A stretch of 64,000 bases of DNA from NCBI GenBank assembly GCA_013399855.1, contig VXAY01002361.1:310001-374000 (forward strand). Reading direction: 5' to 3'. The notes below the pieces were generated by a model. The model saw only the letters and a program-made list of their open reading frames with translations, did not search any database and was not told where the DNA came from. The position numbers and the translations under genes are program-made. The DNA is from Oxyruncus cristatus. Lineage: Eukaryota > Chordata > Aves > Passeriformes > Cotingidae. This document shows positions 21,901 through 35,183 of the stretch, in pieces (the first letter of the stretch is position 1; every line of letters begins with the position of its first letter).

Positions 21901-24469
21901 CAGACTGGTTTGTTATGTGAATCATCACAAAACTGGTAATCCTCAAAATTTCATGCTTTATGCTGAGTCCAAAGGTAAGACACTCTGAGTAGCAGCTACT
22001 GGCTGGAGCAACCCTGTTTATTTCAGTGAGACAGATATGGGGCTGCAGAACCAAACTCAGCCTTGAAACCCAGCTCTGATGTGCTGTTGTCCTGTCTTTG
22101 GGAAGATGGGAGGGAAAGGGCACTCAGCAATGTGCCTCCCACAGCAGAAGACCACTGTTTGATCTTTCTGCTCAGTGGGGTAAGAAGACCTGTTTTCCCT
22201 GTGTGGTCAGCCTGGACCCTGCTAAGCAGTCATCTTCCTGCTGGTATTTGTGTCCAGCTGGGATAGCTGTCTAGCCCAAGGAGCATTAAGGTCATTTATG
22301 TGTCTCAGAGCCAGCAGTGCTCTACTCACGTGTCAGGGAAGAAATCTGCCCTTCAGGGCTTCCCTGCTGGGATGCCATTCTGTACTGCTGCCAATGTGGA
22401 GTTATCCCTTGAAGACACAAGAATATTTGTCTCTCAATATTTGTCTTAAAAGGACCAATGCTTCCTTTCTTGTTTAGATCTGTGTCAATGAGTAAGAATG
22501 CCTGTGAGCTAAGCTATTGTAAACCCAGTAAGAAGGACATGTAAATAATGCAAGCCCTTAGTTTAAAATTATCAGGTTTTTTCCACCCTCTGCCTTGCTG
22601 GTCTGTAGGTAAGATTTGTTAGCGGATGAGGTGGTTGATAGATCTTGTTGGGCTTTTACTGAGTAATCCAGAATGGGGGATAACAGTGCATCAGTTGTAC
22701 TTGAAGCTGGTGTAAGTACTTTCCAGTGAATATCAGTGGTCCTTCTGAGCCCCACAGACTTTGGCATCAGCAGGATCCTGCTCTGGCTTTCTTCTGAGTG
22801 CAGTTGTTAAGCTGTCTCCAGGGAGTTTTGTTTTCTCTTGGCAAGTAAAGTGACTGAAAATCCAGTTAAGTGACCTTTATGAGCATCATTTAAACTCTCT
22901 GTATTGCATACGTATACTAATCCCTGGCCAGCACTGTGCTGTTATTTCTACTTCCTAGTTCTCAGCTACATACATAGTCAGTGCATGCATAGTTTCATGT
23001 TGCTCTGCCACCTTTCAACTCCTTCACCTGGAGGCTAAAGAATGAAAGCTGAAGTGGTGAAGACCCCAGTCACATCCATTCAGCTGCTGCTAGGCTGGAA
23101 GAGGTGAATCTAACATGTTGATTCTCCTTACTGCAGAAATCGGTGACATTCTAGGAGAGCCCTGGTGTGCATACATAGAGTTAAGTTTTTATGATTTAGT
23201 CAAGGATACTTGGTAAAGTATCGTCTAACCATCCCTGTATTTTATTAATTTCATGCTTTTCTTTTGGTGCTGCTTTGTAAGCTAGCTAATGTTGGATTCC
23301 ACTCCATTGCCGTGGGAAAGTAGTACTCAACTAGACAAAAGAAACACAGAAAGAATCTCTTAAAACTGGGATTCAATCTGCTGTTTTGCTGTACAAGTGT
23401 ATCTTAAATATATGAAAAAAAATGCTCTCATTCATACATTCACTCACACCCCCAAATCCTTTCCAATTTATGACTCTATTCCTGAAATGCCATTTCTATC
23501 CTTAATTGTAGCTTTTAAGACAGACAGAGTTGTTGAGACATTGCTCCAGCTAGTCAGGGTTTCTGCTGAAAGGCTCTTGGTAGATAAGTGTTCATTTTAG
23601 CTTCTTGCAGTGTTTTAGCCTTGCATCACATCTGATGCTTGAGTTATTTGTGTGGAGAATTTTTGTGTTATTCTGGCATTTGGTTTGTTATACTTAGAGT
23701 TCCATAGCGACATGACCTTTCAGGAAATTCTTTGACTTTCTCAGGGTCAGAATCTGGAAATTAGCACTAAACAAGGTTCCCTCTATTTCATTATTTCAAT
23801 TGTGTAGACTTAATCAGACCTGGATATGTCTACAATGGAAGAGAGTGTCATTTTGGAGAACTGTTCTAGAGATCAGAAGAGGAAACCTACTTCTCTTTAC
23901 AAAACCTCTTTTTAGAAAAGAAACGTTTTCCTGTTACCAAACGCAAAGAAGTTCGGTACCACCATCTGCTGTACATGTAGCAGATCCAGTATTAAGGAAT
24001 GCTTGCGTGGTCATTCAATCAAATAAGATTAGTCATATATTTAGTGTAATTGAACATTTGTGGTAATGCATATTGTTGATAATTTATGCTGACAGTAAGC
24101 TCTGAAAATATCAACCTGAATGTTTTCTGACAAAACTTTCCATGTGGCAAAACATACATTTGCCTGTAGTTATTTAAAAATTGATGTGGTGTCCTTGTGT
24201 GGCTTCCTGGAGCATAGTGCTGTTTTATGAACAGATGACCTAAAGAAAAAAATTTCACTCTCTTGTGAAATGAGTGTGGAATGCCCTACATATACTTACA
24301 TTTCTTTATATATATTTTGTAGTGCTTGTTGGACCTCCAAGGATGTCTTTGAATCCTTCCATTTATTTTTTTCTTAATCTGAAAGAATATAGAATACAAT
24401 GGTTTCTATACATCCCTCACTTTTCTCCTTTCAGGTGGTTTTTAGAGTTGGGTTTTCAAGGGATTTCCA
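18994..24469. other. Intron block, no gene recognised
   Basis: AT-rich sequence with poly-A runs (16 A at 21737-21752). It includes a pair of TGGTGC/GCACCA palindromes (19885-19898 and 19963-19972). Scattered exon-like pieces exist, for example 21904-21974 (open frame including CYVNHHKTGNPQNFML, donor AAAG|GTAAGA), but their acceptors are weak. No interspersed repeat was identified. Confidence 0.5.
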
Positions 24470-24993
24470 TCACAGATTTGTTAGGGTTGGAAGAGACCTC
24501 TGGAGATCATCTAGTCCAACCTCCCCTCAAGGCAGGGTCATTTACATCAGATTACGCGTCCAGGTGGGGTTTGAATGTGTCCAGAGAGGAAGACTCCACA
24601 ACCTCCCTGGCTAACCTGTTCCAGTGCTGTGCCGCCCTCAGCATAGAAAAGTTCTTCCTTATGTTGAGGTGGAATTTCTTGTGGTCTAGTTTATGGCATT
24701 GCTCCCTTTCCTGTCGCTGGGCAACACTGAAAAGAGTCTGGCACCATCCCCTTGGCACCCACCTGTGAGATATTTATGTGCATTAATGAGATCCCCTCTG
24801 AGTCCTGTCTTCTCCAGACTAAACAGGCCCAGCTCTCACAGTCACTCCTCATAAAAGAGATGCTCCACACGCCAGTCACCTTTGTGGCCCTCCGCTGGAT
24901 CCTCTCCAGTAGCTCCTTGTCTTTTTTCTACTGAGGAGCCCAGAACTGGACACAGCACTCCAGATGTAGCCTCACCAGGGCCAAGTAGAGGGT
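24470..24993 (-). mobile_element. CR1 LINE, 5'-truncated copy
   Basis: On the + strand it starts TTAGGGTTGGAAGAGACCTC and GATCATCTAGTCCAACCTCC, the reverse complement of a CR1 3' terminus. It continues through CCTCCCTGGCTAACCTGTTCC to CCCAGAACTGGACACAGC and CTCACCAGGGCCAAGTAGAGG, the part encoding the C-terminus of ORF2. It carries frameshifts and stops. The longer + strand open frame across 24274-24768 is an antisense artefact of it. Confidence 0.92.
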
Positions 24994-26366
24994 AATAGAG
25001 TTTGATAGAGGGGAAAGGAGATGATACCAACCAACATGTAAAACAAAAAAATCCCACCACCACCAAAAAAAACCCCCAAGAAATACCACCCTTTCAATTC
25101 AAATTATTTCCATGTGGAAGCTCAAATATAAAGTATTCAAATGCTCACTAGAGCTTACATATTGCCTGATATTTTAATTGCTACAAATCAGCTGTGCTTT
25201 ATTTATACTTGAACCTCTTCCTATCAGATGGGTTCCCTCTTGCCTAAGAGAATGCACTTAACCCTTCCTTTCTGAAACAATAAATTTTTAAACTATTTCA
25301 TATACTATGCTGAAACTTTTTATGTAACCAGTTTGGGGGTTTTTAAATCAAGATTTTATTTTCTGAACAAACCAAGAAGTTTGATTTGCATTTGCAAGCA
25401 AATACAGCATATGGTTGTAATTTCAGTAGATTTCCAAGCATAAGCGAGAGAAGCAATCTATGAACAAGATTTAATAGGATGGGCAGACATGCTCTGGGAA
25501 TAAAATTAGAACTGATTCAGAAACAGCTCTTATTTATTTTTTTATTTTATTTGCATGAATTTGGATCTATCACTGTGCGTTCATGTGTTATCTGTCAGGA
25601 AGGACATTCTGGAATGGGAGAAAAGTCCCCAGGAATTGATTTACTCCAGTGAAAAAGTTAAATTAATTCTTTTTTAAATGGACAAATGTAAATAGTGTTC
25701 CTGATGTGTAAGGAAAAGGTCAGCAATGGAAGCTAAAAAATAATGCTGAGGCTGCCTCCATGATCAGCAGTGAGGTCTTTTTCCCAAGTGGTTCATTGGA
25801 GTTCTTCCTGCAGAATCCCAGCCTTTGTGCAGAGAAATTCCTTAATCTTCTGAAGAAGTGGCAGAGATATCATGCTTTGGAAATGTACTTGGTCGAAGAA
25901 GTTTGATTAGACAGTTAAAGCTGTTAAATCTCTTCAGTCATCTTGTGTTTTGCAGGCCTTGGGCAGCTCTGGATCCATCAAAACAACATGCTTTGCAGTC
26001 CAATGTTACCAGTTTCTGGACACAATTTTTTCTCCCTCAACTAACTCTCCGAATTCCAGATATTTTGAAAGCTTCTCGGTGATGGAAGCAGCTACTCTCG
26101 TGATGTCTTTTTTCATTGTAGTGTTACACAAGTACTTTGCTGTGCTCCATCACTGGGCATGAGACATCTGCTATTTTAGCTGACGTGGAAAGCTCAAAAT
26201 TGACTAGCTTTAAAAATTATTTTTCTCTTCTTGCAGAAAATAATCTTCTTTGAAGTTGGTTTCCCATATTGTTTCTAAATCTGGGAAAATACTGCTTTGC
26301 TCTTTCACAGCTTGATTAAAATTTATGAAAATTTTAGCGCTGTAAGACCTTCCAGAACTACATGTT

Positions 26367-26418
26367 GGGGGGGGGGGANTGGGAGAACCTCAACAAAGCG
26401 GGGGGGGGGGGGGGGGGG
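26367..26418 (+). repeat. Poly-G cluster (11 G and 19 G) with one ambiguous base
   Basis: Eleven G at 26367-26377 are followed by A-N-T (N at 26379), 20 bases of mixed sequence, then 19 G at 26400-26418. Such runs can form G-quadruplexes and are hard to sequence, so their lengths and the flanking N are unreliable. Confidence 0.85.
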
Positions 26419-27211
26419 AGGAAGCAGAATGGGGGAAAAAAAGCAGAAAATATCATGAGGCTGTAATGACAAGCTTTTGCCTTAGAGTGCCAAATAACTG
26501 AATATGATTGCTGTTTGTGGTTTAAGATGTACTCTGACAAAAACTCGTATCTGATAAAGGCTGTTATTTGAGAGAGTACAATGGCTGTGGAACAGAGCCT
26601 TGCAGGTTGTGGAAGGAAGATTTCAGAAACATGATTACCTTCTGTGGTCAGACACCATTTGTTTCAAGCATGAAGTCCATCTATTTCCTCATTTCAGCTG
26701 GAATTAGTGCTTGCCCAGAAAGCCATCTAGTAAAAGAATAGGCCCCTACTGTTTTTGCCACTTCAGTTTTCTGGACCAGCTAGGGAGGGCATAGATGTTT
26801 ACAGCTTGGCGGGGAAAATCCTTTATCAGCTTGGATTTAAATTGAACTGCCTTATTCTGGAACCACACCTAAAGTTACAGCAAGGGCAGCAGGGAGAAGT
26901 AGAAATGCCCTATTGTCTCTTCAAATAATCAGTTATTTGTTGTTAATTACCTTCCTTTAGGAAGAAAAAGAGACAAGATTCTGCCTTTTGGGGTAGGGTG
27001 GTGGTGTAGAGTGATTAAAACTAAATTGGTTGAACATAATACACTTTTACACTGGCACAGCTAAAGGCAGAATCAGGCCCAGGATATGGATGAATGACAG
27101 AAAATTAACTACTGCTTCCGTAGATATTGTTGACACCCCAAGTATTTAGAAATATTTATTCCTCTAATTTAACTAGGTCGTATACAGAATCACCTTCTGT
27201 TTGTCTGGCAG

Positions 27212-27235
27212 AATTGGAAGTAGGAGCTATATTAG
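27212..27235 (+). other. Candidate 24-base microexon, unconfirmed
   Basis: The acceptor TTCTGTTTGTCTGGCAG (ending 27211) is strong and the donor ATTAG|GTACGT is good. Frame 0 has a TAG, while the other two frames are open (IGSRSYI or LEVGAIL). Nothing beyond the splice signals supports it. Confidence 0.15.
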
Positions 27236-27355
27236 GTACGTGTAGAAATTTAAATCTGCTGCAACATCACTGATTCTTTTTTTCTTCCTGGCTGTGTTTT
27301 ACCTGATTATTTGATGAGGATTGGGCAGTAGTCAAATGTGTCCTTTTTGCAACAG

Positions 27356-27396
27356 TATTGTTTTGAAGAGAGGGAATGGTACATTACATTGTCATG
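27356..27396 (+). other. Candidate 41-base exon, unconfirmed
   Basis: GTCCTTTTTGCAACAG (ending 27355) is a strong acceptor and CATG|GTAAGC a strong donor. Two frames are open; frame 0 reads YCFEEREWYITLS. It lies only 120 bases after the 24-base candidate, an unlikely spacing for two real exons in one transcript, so at most one is probable. Confidence 0.15.
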
Positions 27397-29509
27397 GTAA
27401 GCCATGCCGTGTAACTTTGTCAGTTATTGCTGATCTATGTATTATGTCTAATAGTAGAAATAGTACTGGTTTGAAATATTTACTATATGTTGTGGGTGTG
27501 ACTTAATGAGTTTCCTTCTTGTACTCTGCAAAAAGATCTCAAACTTACTCAAGAGGCTTCCATTTTTTTAAGCCTGTGCTTGAGATTAAACTTCACACTT
27601 GAGTAAAGGACACAGTAAGCAGTTCTAATGTAAAAGCAGAAGAGAAATTGTTAAGTCTCTCATTGCTTTCTTAATGTACTTCCTTCAAGAAGGATGCAAC
27701 ATCTCTTACTTTCCTAGAATAGGTTATTGCCTTCTCCCTTTTTTGGGTTTCCTTGGTTATGATGACTTGCTTATTATTAAACAGATGAAGGAAGAAGGCA
27801 AATGCCCTTGCCCACTCTCCCTTCCTACCATTCAGGAAAGAGAATTAAGAACATAAGAATGGCTTCTCTGACATCTAATTTCAAAGAGCTGTCAGCATCA
27901 ACAAAGTTCATGTTTATGTGTAGTAACAAAGAATCATTGATCAGGAATAGGAAGAGCTCTGAAACAGATCATTGTGTCCAGCTCTGTGCACATGTAGCTT
28001 GTCTGAGGTTTGACCTGTGCATTCTCTCCCTGATTCAAGAGCTTGAGCTCTTTTATAATTCAGAAGTGCTACTGGCAGCATTACATTGGATAAAGGTGTA
28101 TGTTTTTCTTTGTTTGTATGCATTTGTTTTCCTAAACATATGTAAAAGCGTGAATCATGTGGTGGGACACTGTTATTGCTGTACAAACATTGGTTCCCAA
28201 AACTGAAACAAGCTGTACTTGCAACTTTTGTACATTTTTTGTACATCCATATCCTCACTCCAGAGAATTTTGCTGCTTTTATCCATTGACTCTGTTCTAG
28301 TTAAAGCAACAAAAGTCTTACGTGTGAGCTTAAAAGCTTGTCTGTACTTAAGTGTTTCAGTCAGCTGGGACCCAAGGAGTGCTCTTGCAACAGTCCTCAC
28401 TTCAGTTAATTGTGGGTGTTCTGGCCTGTGAAAGCAACTTGGTTAACAATTTCAGCAGCAGGATTTCAACCATCATAGCAATTTCTCTTGCACAAGTACA
28501 AGTTAAAACAGTAACTATACAATGGAAATTCTGAAAATCAGCTCCTAAGGCATTCAGCATTTCATTTACTTGCTAAACTGTCACTTCCCTATGTTTTACA
28601 GTATCCATTCAACCGTAATTTTTGCTTCTGGGTATCCTTTATTGTAGCAATGTGCTGCTGAATGCATACTATTACTTTTTTTTGTTACTACTTAAGGGAT
28701 GGGTTTTCAAATTCATGGGTTTCAATGGTAGGCATGAGGCTGAGACATAAAAGTTCTATTGACTTATGTAGTATCAGCTAGGTCAATGATAAGTGCTTTA
28801 GAGAATCCTCAAAAGATGGTATAATAGGAACTATTTCTCAGTATGTCAGAGTTATAGGGTTAGGGGACTTAAAAATATCCCAGTTAGGTTTTTATAAAAG
28901 TAGTCTTTCTGTTCATGTGCATTGGACTTGTATAATTAGCAAAGTTGACTTGATGTTGTATAGAAAATGTGCTGCAGACATGCTGTCCAGAACAGGAGTA
29001 ATTGATCAGCCTAACTCCTCTTCATGTGCTCCCAGTGCTTTCAAAAACTGTCATCTGTGAGCATTGTTCTTCTTCTCCAGCCAGACAAGGTGTCTCCTGA
29101 AAACAGGTCACTTGCCTGACTGAACCTTAAGGTTGTTCTGGTCTCTGTATCCATTATCTGGCCTACAAAGTTATTTACTTTGAAAACCTGTAGACAAAAT
29201 ATCATAGTGTAAACTTTTCTTTCATATTTTTGATAATTATTAACAAGACGCACATTGCTCATCTTTCAGCTTCAGGAAGTGGAAGAGAAAGGGGGTTTCC
29301 TATTCTGTCTTCCCACATGACTTGGGATGGAGAATTTAACTGGGGTTGAAGCTTCAGTACTTAGAGGTGATGTAGGGCTTTTTGTGACTATCATGGTGTG
29401 GAAACTGAGCATAAGACCAAAGCCTGTGCTTGTGTGAAGAGGAGCCTCCTACGATGTTAGGTATCGCTTCCTCCTCTCTGTTGAGGGATGAAGTGGTGCA
29501 GGTGAGTCT

Positions 29510-30077
29510 CCCCCGCTCCTCCACTCTTGTGAGACCCCACCTGGTGTACCCTGTCCAGATCTGGGGTCCCCACCAAAACAAGGACATGGACCAGTTGGAG
29601 TGAATCCAGAGGAGGACCACAAAGCTGATCAGAGGGCTGAAGCACCTCTTCTATGAAGACTGGCTGAGAGGGTTGAGGTTGTTCAGCCTGGAGAAGAGAG
29701 AGCTCTGGGGAGACCTTAGAGCAGCCTTCCAGTGCCTAAAGGGGGCCTGCAGAAGGGCTGGAGAGGAACTTTTTTGCAAGGATATGTAATAATAGGCCAA
29801 GGGGGAATTGTAATGACAGGACAAGGGGAACAGTTTTAAACTGATAAGAGTGGGTTTAGATGCGATATAAGGAAGAAATTCTTTATTTTGGAGGTTGGTA
29901 ATGCACTAGAGCAGGTTACCCAGAGAAGTGGTGGATACCCCATCCTTGGAAGTATTCAAGGCCAGGTTGGGTGAGGCTTTGAGCAACCTGGTTTAGTGGA
30001 AAGTGTTCCTTCCTACCCATGGCAGGGGGGTTGGAACTGGATGATCTTTAAGGTACCTTCCAACCCAAACAATTCTT
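29510..30077 (+). mobile_element. CR1 LINE, 5'-truncated sense copy
   Basis: In sense orientation it reads from GAGACCCCACCTGGTGTACC through CTGGCTGAGAGGGTTGAGG, TGTTCAGCCTGGAGAAGAG and ATAAGGAAGAAATTC to CATGGCAGGGGGGTTGGAAC and CCTTCCAACCCAAACAATTCT. This covers the last part of ORF2 and the full 3' tail. It carries substitutions and small indels. The short minus-strand open frames at 29354-29645 are antisense shadows. Confidence 0.94.
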
Positions 30078-31278
30078 AAAAAGGAAAAAAAGAATATTAG
30101 GAAAGGATAAGTTACATCCATTCATCCATTCCCTTTGCTGTTGGCAGAGTTCCCTGAACCCAGTTTGCCCAGATACTGCCAGTGAGGAGAGCATTGGCCT
30201 CTGACTATGCACATAAGGCAGTATTCTGGAGTTTTAGAGCCACTGAAGTAGTCCTGTGAAGTAATTAGTGCTTTGCTAGCCATATGTGAACTGCCAGTTG
30301 GAAAACTGCAGCTATAAACTATCCCTCCTACTTCCACAACTCTGTCTTTTTCTTTCCCTGGGCCCATCTCTTCGCTCTTACACATGCCCGCAGCTATGTT
30401 CTGACACAGGCATGCCAGTATTTGAAAGGGATAATGTCCCTCCAAGTCTGTTTTTAGGTCATAAAGCCAAGCAAATGTCTGATAGTATGTTCTTCATTGC
30501 TCATACATGCAAATGCTAGCCTTGCATGATTGTCCATCTTGCACTTAAATTTGTCTTTTAAGACCACAGTGAGAACAACCATGGGAGGATTATGGGCAAC
30601 TTTTGAAAGTTCTCACCAGGTAATAAGGTTAACAACTTAAAAATAGGAACCTTTAGCTCCCCAGTCCCCAAACATCACCATCACTATTTAGATTTGAGCA
30701 GAAAGGAAAGCCCTGGAGAGAAAGGGAAGACTTAGGGTTTCTGTGTTCTTATGACAATCTTAAGGTGAGGGAAATATCCCTAGAAAGGATAAACTGTCCT
30801 TTCAAATCAGTGCTTGTTGGTTTTTGCATTGGAGATAAATGACAGGACTAAAGGCAAACACATTCTCTGTCTACTGAAAGTCTCATCTTGCCACCCGCTC
30901 TTTAAATATATCACAAAATATGCCCAATAGTATTGAAATACAGTCTGTAGTGCCAGCTAACAAATCAAATCAAATGATTCCTCAGTGTTTAGTTTAAGTA
31001 TTTGTGCATTTATTTTTGAAATTTGAATAATCCTGAGTCAAACCGTGGAATTGTAAAAGCTGAAAATTATGATTTAGCAGGGACTCCCCAACTGGGGAGT
31101 GACACTGGTCATTTGTCAGGAGCTGAAAGACTCCTGCTGAGGAGCTGACAGTGGTTACTGATATCTTTGACAGCTAAGTACCCCTTCTGAAGGCTGTGTA
31201 ATGCATTTGCATGATATATTCTCCAGGCACTGTACACAGGGGACGATGATCTACTTCTTTGTACTAAATAAGTTGTTC
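30078..31278. other. Intron spacer, nothing recognised
   Basis: AT-rich sequence with incidental open frames on both strands (30122-30519). No repeat or splice evidence. Confidence 0.55.
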
Positions 31279-31422
31279 ACAGAAATAGTTCAATTGGGAA
31301 GGGCCCTCTGGAGATCATCTAACCTTGTTCAAAGGAGAGTTAACTACAGCAGGTTGCTCGGGGCTGTGTCCAGTTGGGTTTTGAATGTCTCTGTGGATAG
31401 GACTCCACAGCCCCTTGTGGAT
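31279..31422 (-). mobile_element. Short CR1 3'-end remnant
   Basis: On the + strand, CAATTGGGAAGGGCCCTCTGG and GAGATCATCTAACC, then CAGTTGGGTTTTGAATGTCTC and GACTCCACAGCCCC match the reverse complement of a CR1 3' end. It is strongly diverged and short, so probably one of the older copies here. Confidence 0.75.
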
Positions 31423-34400
31423 GTATATCATGTGACCAAAAAGATGCATGGCAGTAGGTTTCAGGGTACTAAAAGTATATGCATCTCCTGAATGTTCATA
31501 GCTGCTCCTCCATCTAGTTCATTCACTGCTTGTTTCTGGGCGGCCACCTTGAGCCTGGCAGCTGTCTCGCCAAGCCAGCCCATCTGAGTGGATCTGAGAC
31601 CCCACTCCTGCCATTACATCTGGCATGTGTACCTGTACCTTCCTCATATGGAGGCAGAACGATGCCTGGCTCCACCTCCCAGCTACTTCAGTGCGTCTTT
31701 CAGCCTCTACTGGTTAAAAAACTTCTCTGCCATTAGAGAAGAATTACTTAATTTGCTTATTTTGGACTCAGATAGGAGTTTGTCACCAGAGACAAACCTT
31801 TGGTATGTGCTGAAATTTGGGAAGAGATTACCATCTCCCTGGCGTGACAGCAAAGGAGGTTAGATGTCAGTTCCACATATTTACTTCTTTCCCTCTTTTG
31901 CCCTGAAGATATCAAAAAAGGAGGCAGTAGCACTTGCCATAAGTGGAGAGCTCACAGTGCTCCTCTGCAATATTTAAAAGTGCCCCTGTAGAGCTTAGGT
32001 TGTTGTCAGTCTCTGAAAACTGATTGCAAGCATCAGCTTTAGATCATGAAGACCTTATGAAGACAATGAGAACTTTTCATGATAATATCTACAGTGCTTT
32101 GATACAATCAGGTGGAAAGGTGGTGTTTTTTTTTTCTGTAAGCATGTAGAGGATCTGTATTTTTTTGTTATGTTAATAGAAAGTACTTTTTAAATTACAT
32201 TTTTTCTCAAAGTGAAGACATGTGAGCACTAAGAAGTGCTAAGAAGAGAAATGTAATGATGCAGAAGCCAGAAAATCATAGGGCTGCTGCTGGCTGTCAC
32301 TCAGATGGTTTTGTGTGACTTAAAATTAAAGTGATGTATATCGAGTGGCAGGAGTGAGTCACCAGAATGAGGATGACTCAAGTTGTTGCTATGAATTCAG
32401 TGAGGAATGTTAAATAATGGGCTCCTACAGTGGCAGTGCTGCAAGTCTCTAGGTGACGAGAAAGGAGATTAAATATTAGCAGTAAAATGAAATTATATGT
32501 AAGATTAAATTGGGATACACCAGGAACAATCAGACTTTTACCAGTTGTCCAGTTTTACTGCCTTGGAACATCACCTAGGAACATTATTAAATTTCCTATG
32601 TAATGCTGTCAGTAAGGATAAGAGTAAGGAGAGTGATGATTAGTACAGTACTTCTGATTGTACTTAGTTGTTTATATAAATTATTTAACACTCTTTAAGC
32701 ATCAGCCTTTCTACAATGAAGACTTTTATGAATGGAGAATGAGTCTTGAACTCAGGGCATCCTGGGCATGAAATGAGAGCTGCTCAGTGAAGCATCACAG
32801 TTCCTGCACCCAAAAATGATTTTATGTTTTGGGAGCTGAAGGTCTGAGCATTATCCATGGTACCATCATGCTTTCAAGTAACAACAGTTCCAAGCAAAAA
32901 TACAGCTGAAAAGTCTAACAAGCCTGTTGAGTTCTTGCAATGTTTTCTTTATCGTAGACAGGGAAATCAGTTGTTTAAATAAAGGAAAGGTGAGGGCATG
33001 AAAGGGAAAAAAAATAGCCCTTCTGACTGAGCATTTTCAATAGAGTGCCAGAAGGCAATTTGAACTAGTGTTCAAGACCACAGTGTTAATACTGCTATGT
33101 ATACTGCCCTTGCAAGCTTATTTTTGCAGTCCTTGAGTGTACAAATGCCTTTTTTCTTCCAAGATTTCCTAGTATTCTTACCTAAGCCATTGCTGTGGTC
33201 GTTATGCCAAGTCCATTTTCCTTGTTTTCTCCCCAAACCTCCTGCCAACATGGAATCCCAGGTTCAAACAAGTCTTATGCACAGGTCAGGTAAAAATGTG
33301 TCTTCTCAAAGAAGAGCGAGGCACTAATCTTTAGATAGTGTCACAGTTCTGGTGCCCATAGTGTTAGCGTTGTCTTTCTTTGAAAAGGCCAAGAGTTTGA
33401 AGCTCTGATTTGGTTCTTTCTACTAAGTTCTTAGGGACAGTTCTAGATTTGTGTGTTCCAGAGTTTCATGAAAAAGTTTATTGGTGACTTTCATGTCAAG
33501 AATTTGACTGACTAGGCTAATGCACTTTATGGAATAATATGTATATTCTTCTGGAGAACAGGAGATTCAGGTTGAGCTGTGTCAGAAGAGTGACTCCTCA
33601 AACCAGGTGTTCTTTTTTCACCTGCCTAGTAAAGGTTGAATGTTTGGGGGTTTTGTGGTTTGTTTTTTTTTTTTCCTTCTGTTACACCCCTCTCTAATTG
33701 TGCATGGGAAGAGAGACACTTCACAGGTGTCTTTTGGGCCTTGTCTCTAACATGTCACCATGTCCTTTTGTTGAAGTTATTAAGACAGAGCAATTCTCTG
33801 TCGAAAATCCAAGACCCTTGTTATTCTTACCAATGTTTTGGTTACTCCTCTGAATGCTATGCAAGCCAAAACTAGATGTTTCCCAACTACCTTTCAAGGC
33901 ACTGAAGCTCCACCACAGATATAACTTTATCGCATAACAGGTAGCCCTGATAAAGAGCTTCATGAAGAAATTGGCAATCGAAACACTTTAGAAACTTTTC
34001 AGCCTTGGCTACTCCTACTCATTTGCTATTCTTAGTGCACTCTCTATTGCCGTCAAGAATCTAGCTCAAAGCTCTGAGATTCTTCTCACTTCATCAGTAT
34101 CGTAAGACTCCTTTTTTGTGCCTTTATTTTTAGGCATACAGTTCCTGGCAATTAATGTGCAACCTCCTTTCCTGCAGAGAAATGTATTTGTTAAGTACTG
34201 TGAAAATAGGCCGTGCTTTGCGGATGTTTGAGGGTAGAGAATGAACTCTTTCCCATTTCGTTCTTATTTTGCAGTGAGGGCAGATGTTGCTAGTGCAGCT
34301 GATTCTGCTTCGGTTCTTTCAGTTGGATTATCCACATTCCTAAAAGTCTGTCCTGCACTTGCTTAAATGTTTTACTGACCTGGAGCTTAGTCTGAAACAA

Positions 34401-35140
34401 TGACTAGGAAGCCTGTTCTGAAGTAATGAAATATTCATCAATGAACATGTGAATAAACAGAGCAGACTGCGGAGTAAGTAACACGCTGTTGAAGGAAATG
34501 AACTTTGCTCATTTAATAAATGCTGTTTGGTTTTTTGTTATAATTTGTGATTATACTCATGTAAGATACTAGCACAGAGTGGTTCTGCATAGGACAAAAA
34601 ACAGGCTGATACATGAGGAGAAGATGAAAGAAGCAGAGAGTTGAACAAGGGAACCCCAAGGAACTTGATCTTGCCTGAATGAAAGAAGTGCTGCTGGCTG
34701 CCAAGTTCCTTTTCCTTAGCATCCGGAGTAGAAGAGGGTACAATGACATTTATTATTGGTTATTGTATGGTCATTATTGAATAAGATATAAAGAGCTTGT
34801 GATTTGAATAGTAGCTACAGAATACCACAGACGCAGAGGAAGGAATCACTTAATATGCTTGTATTTTACTTTTTGCAGCAGCAGAATATTTTTTGAACTC
34901 TTGAGAAATAATAAGGGTTACTCAGGAAGACAAATCAGAGAGGAATTTTTGTATGGGGATAGAAATGGTGGCACTTCAATGCATCGTGTATGTCAAGGAG
35001 CTGACTATTTCCAGAAGACATACAGTCTCTCCCTCTCTCTTTTTTCCTTCCTCCCTCCCACTAATAGTGGTGTTAACTATTATATATTGAAGGATCAGTT
35101 TATAGATATGTGCTGACCTTGGTGCCTTTAAAGGTTCCTT
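31423..35140. other. Intron block, no gene recognised
   Basis: Mostly AT-rich. A more GC-rich stretch at about 31530-31720 carries overlapping + strand open frames (68 and 91 codons) with no domain I recognise. The rest holds short T and A runs only. Confidence 0.5.
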
Positions 35141-35183
35141 CTTGACCTTTAAAGGTCCCTTCCAACTCAAACTATTCTGATTC
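35141..35183 (+). mobile_element. CR1 3'-terminal scrap
   Basis: GACCTTTAAAGGTCCCTTCC followed by AACTCAAACTATTCTGATTC is the last few dozen bases of a sense CR1. The motif CCTTTAAAGGT also occurs about 27 bases upstream, suggesting a small local duplication. Confidence 0.7.

Larger units (their letters stand above)
24994..29509. other. Intron block with low-complexity tracts
   Basis: AT-rich, without a recognised gene. It contains an A/C-rich stretch at about 25035-25080, a poly-G cluster at 26367-26418 (listed separately) and two exon-like segments with good splice signals (27212-27235 and 27356-27396). Confidence 0.5.

Noticed and set aside
21904..21974. Possible exon with frame CYVNHHKTGNPQNFML and donor AAAG|GTAAGA
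   Set aside because: The acceptor is weak and no compatible neighbour is clear.
24274..24768. 164-codon + strand frame
   Set aside because: Most of it is antisense CR1, and the upstream part has no recognisable domain.
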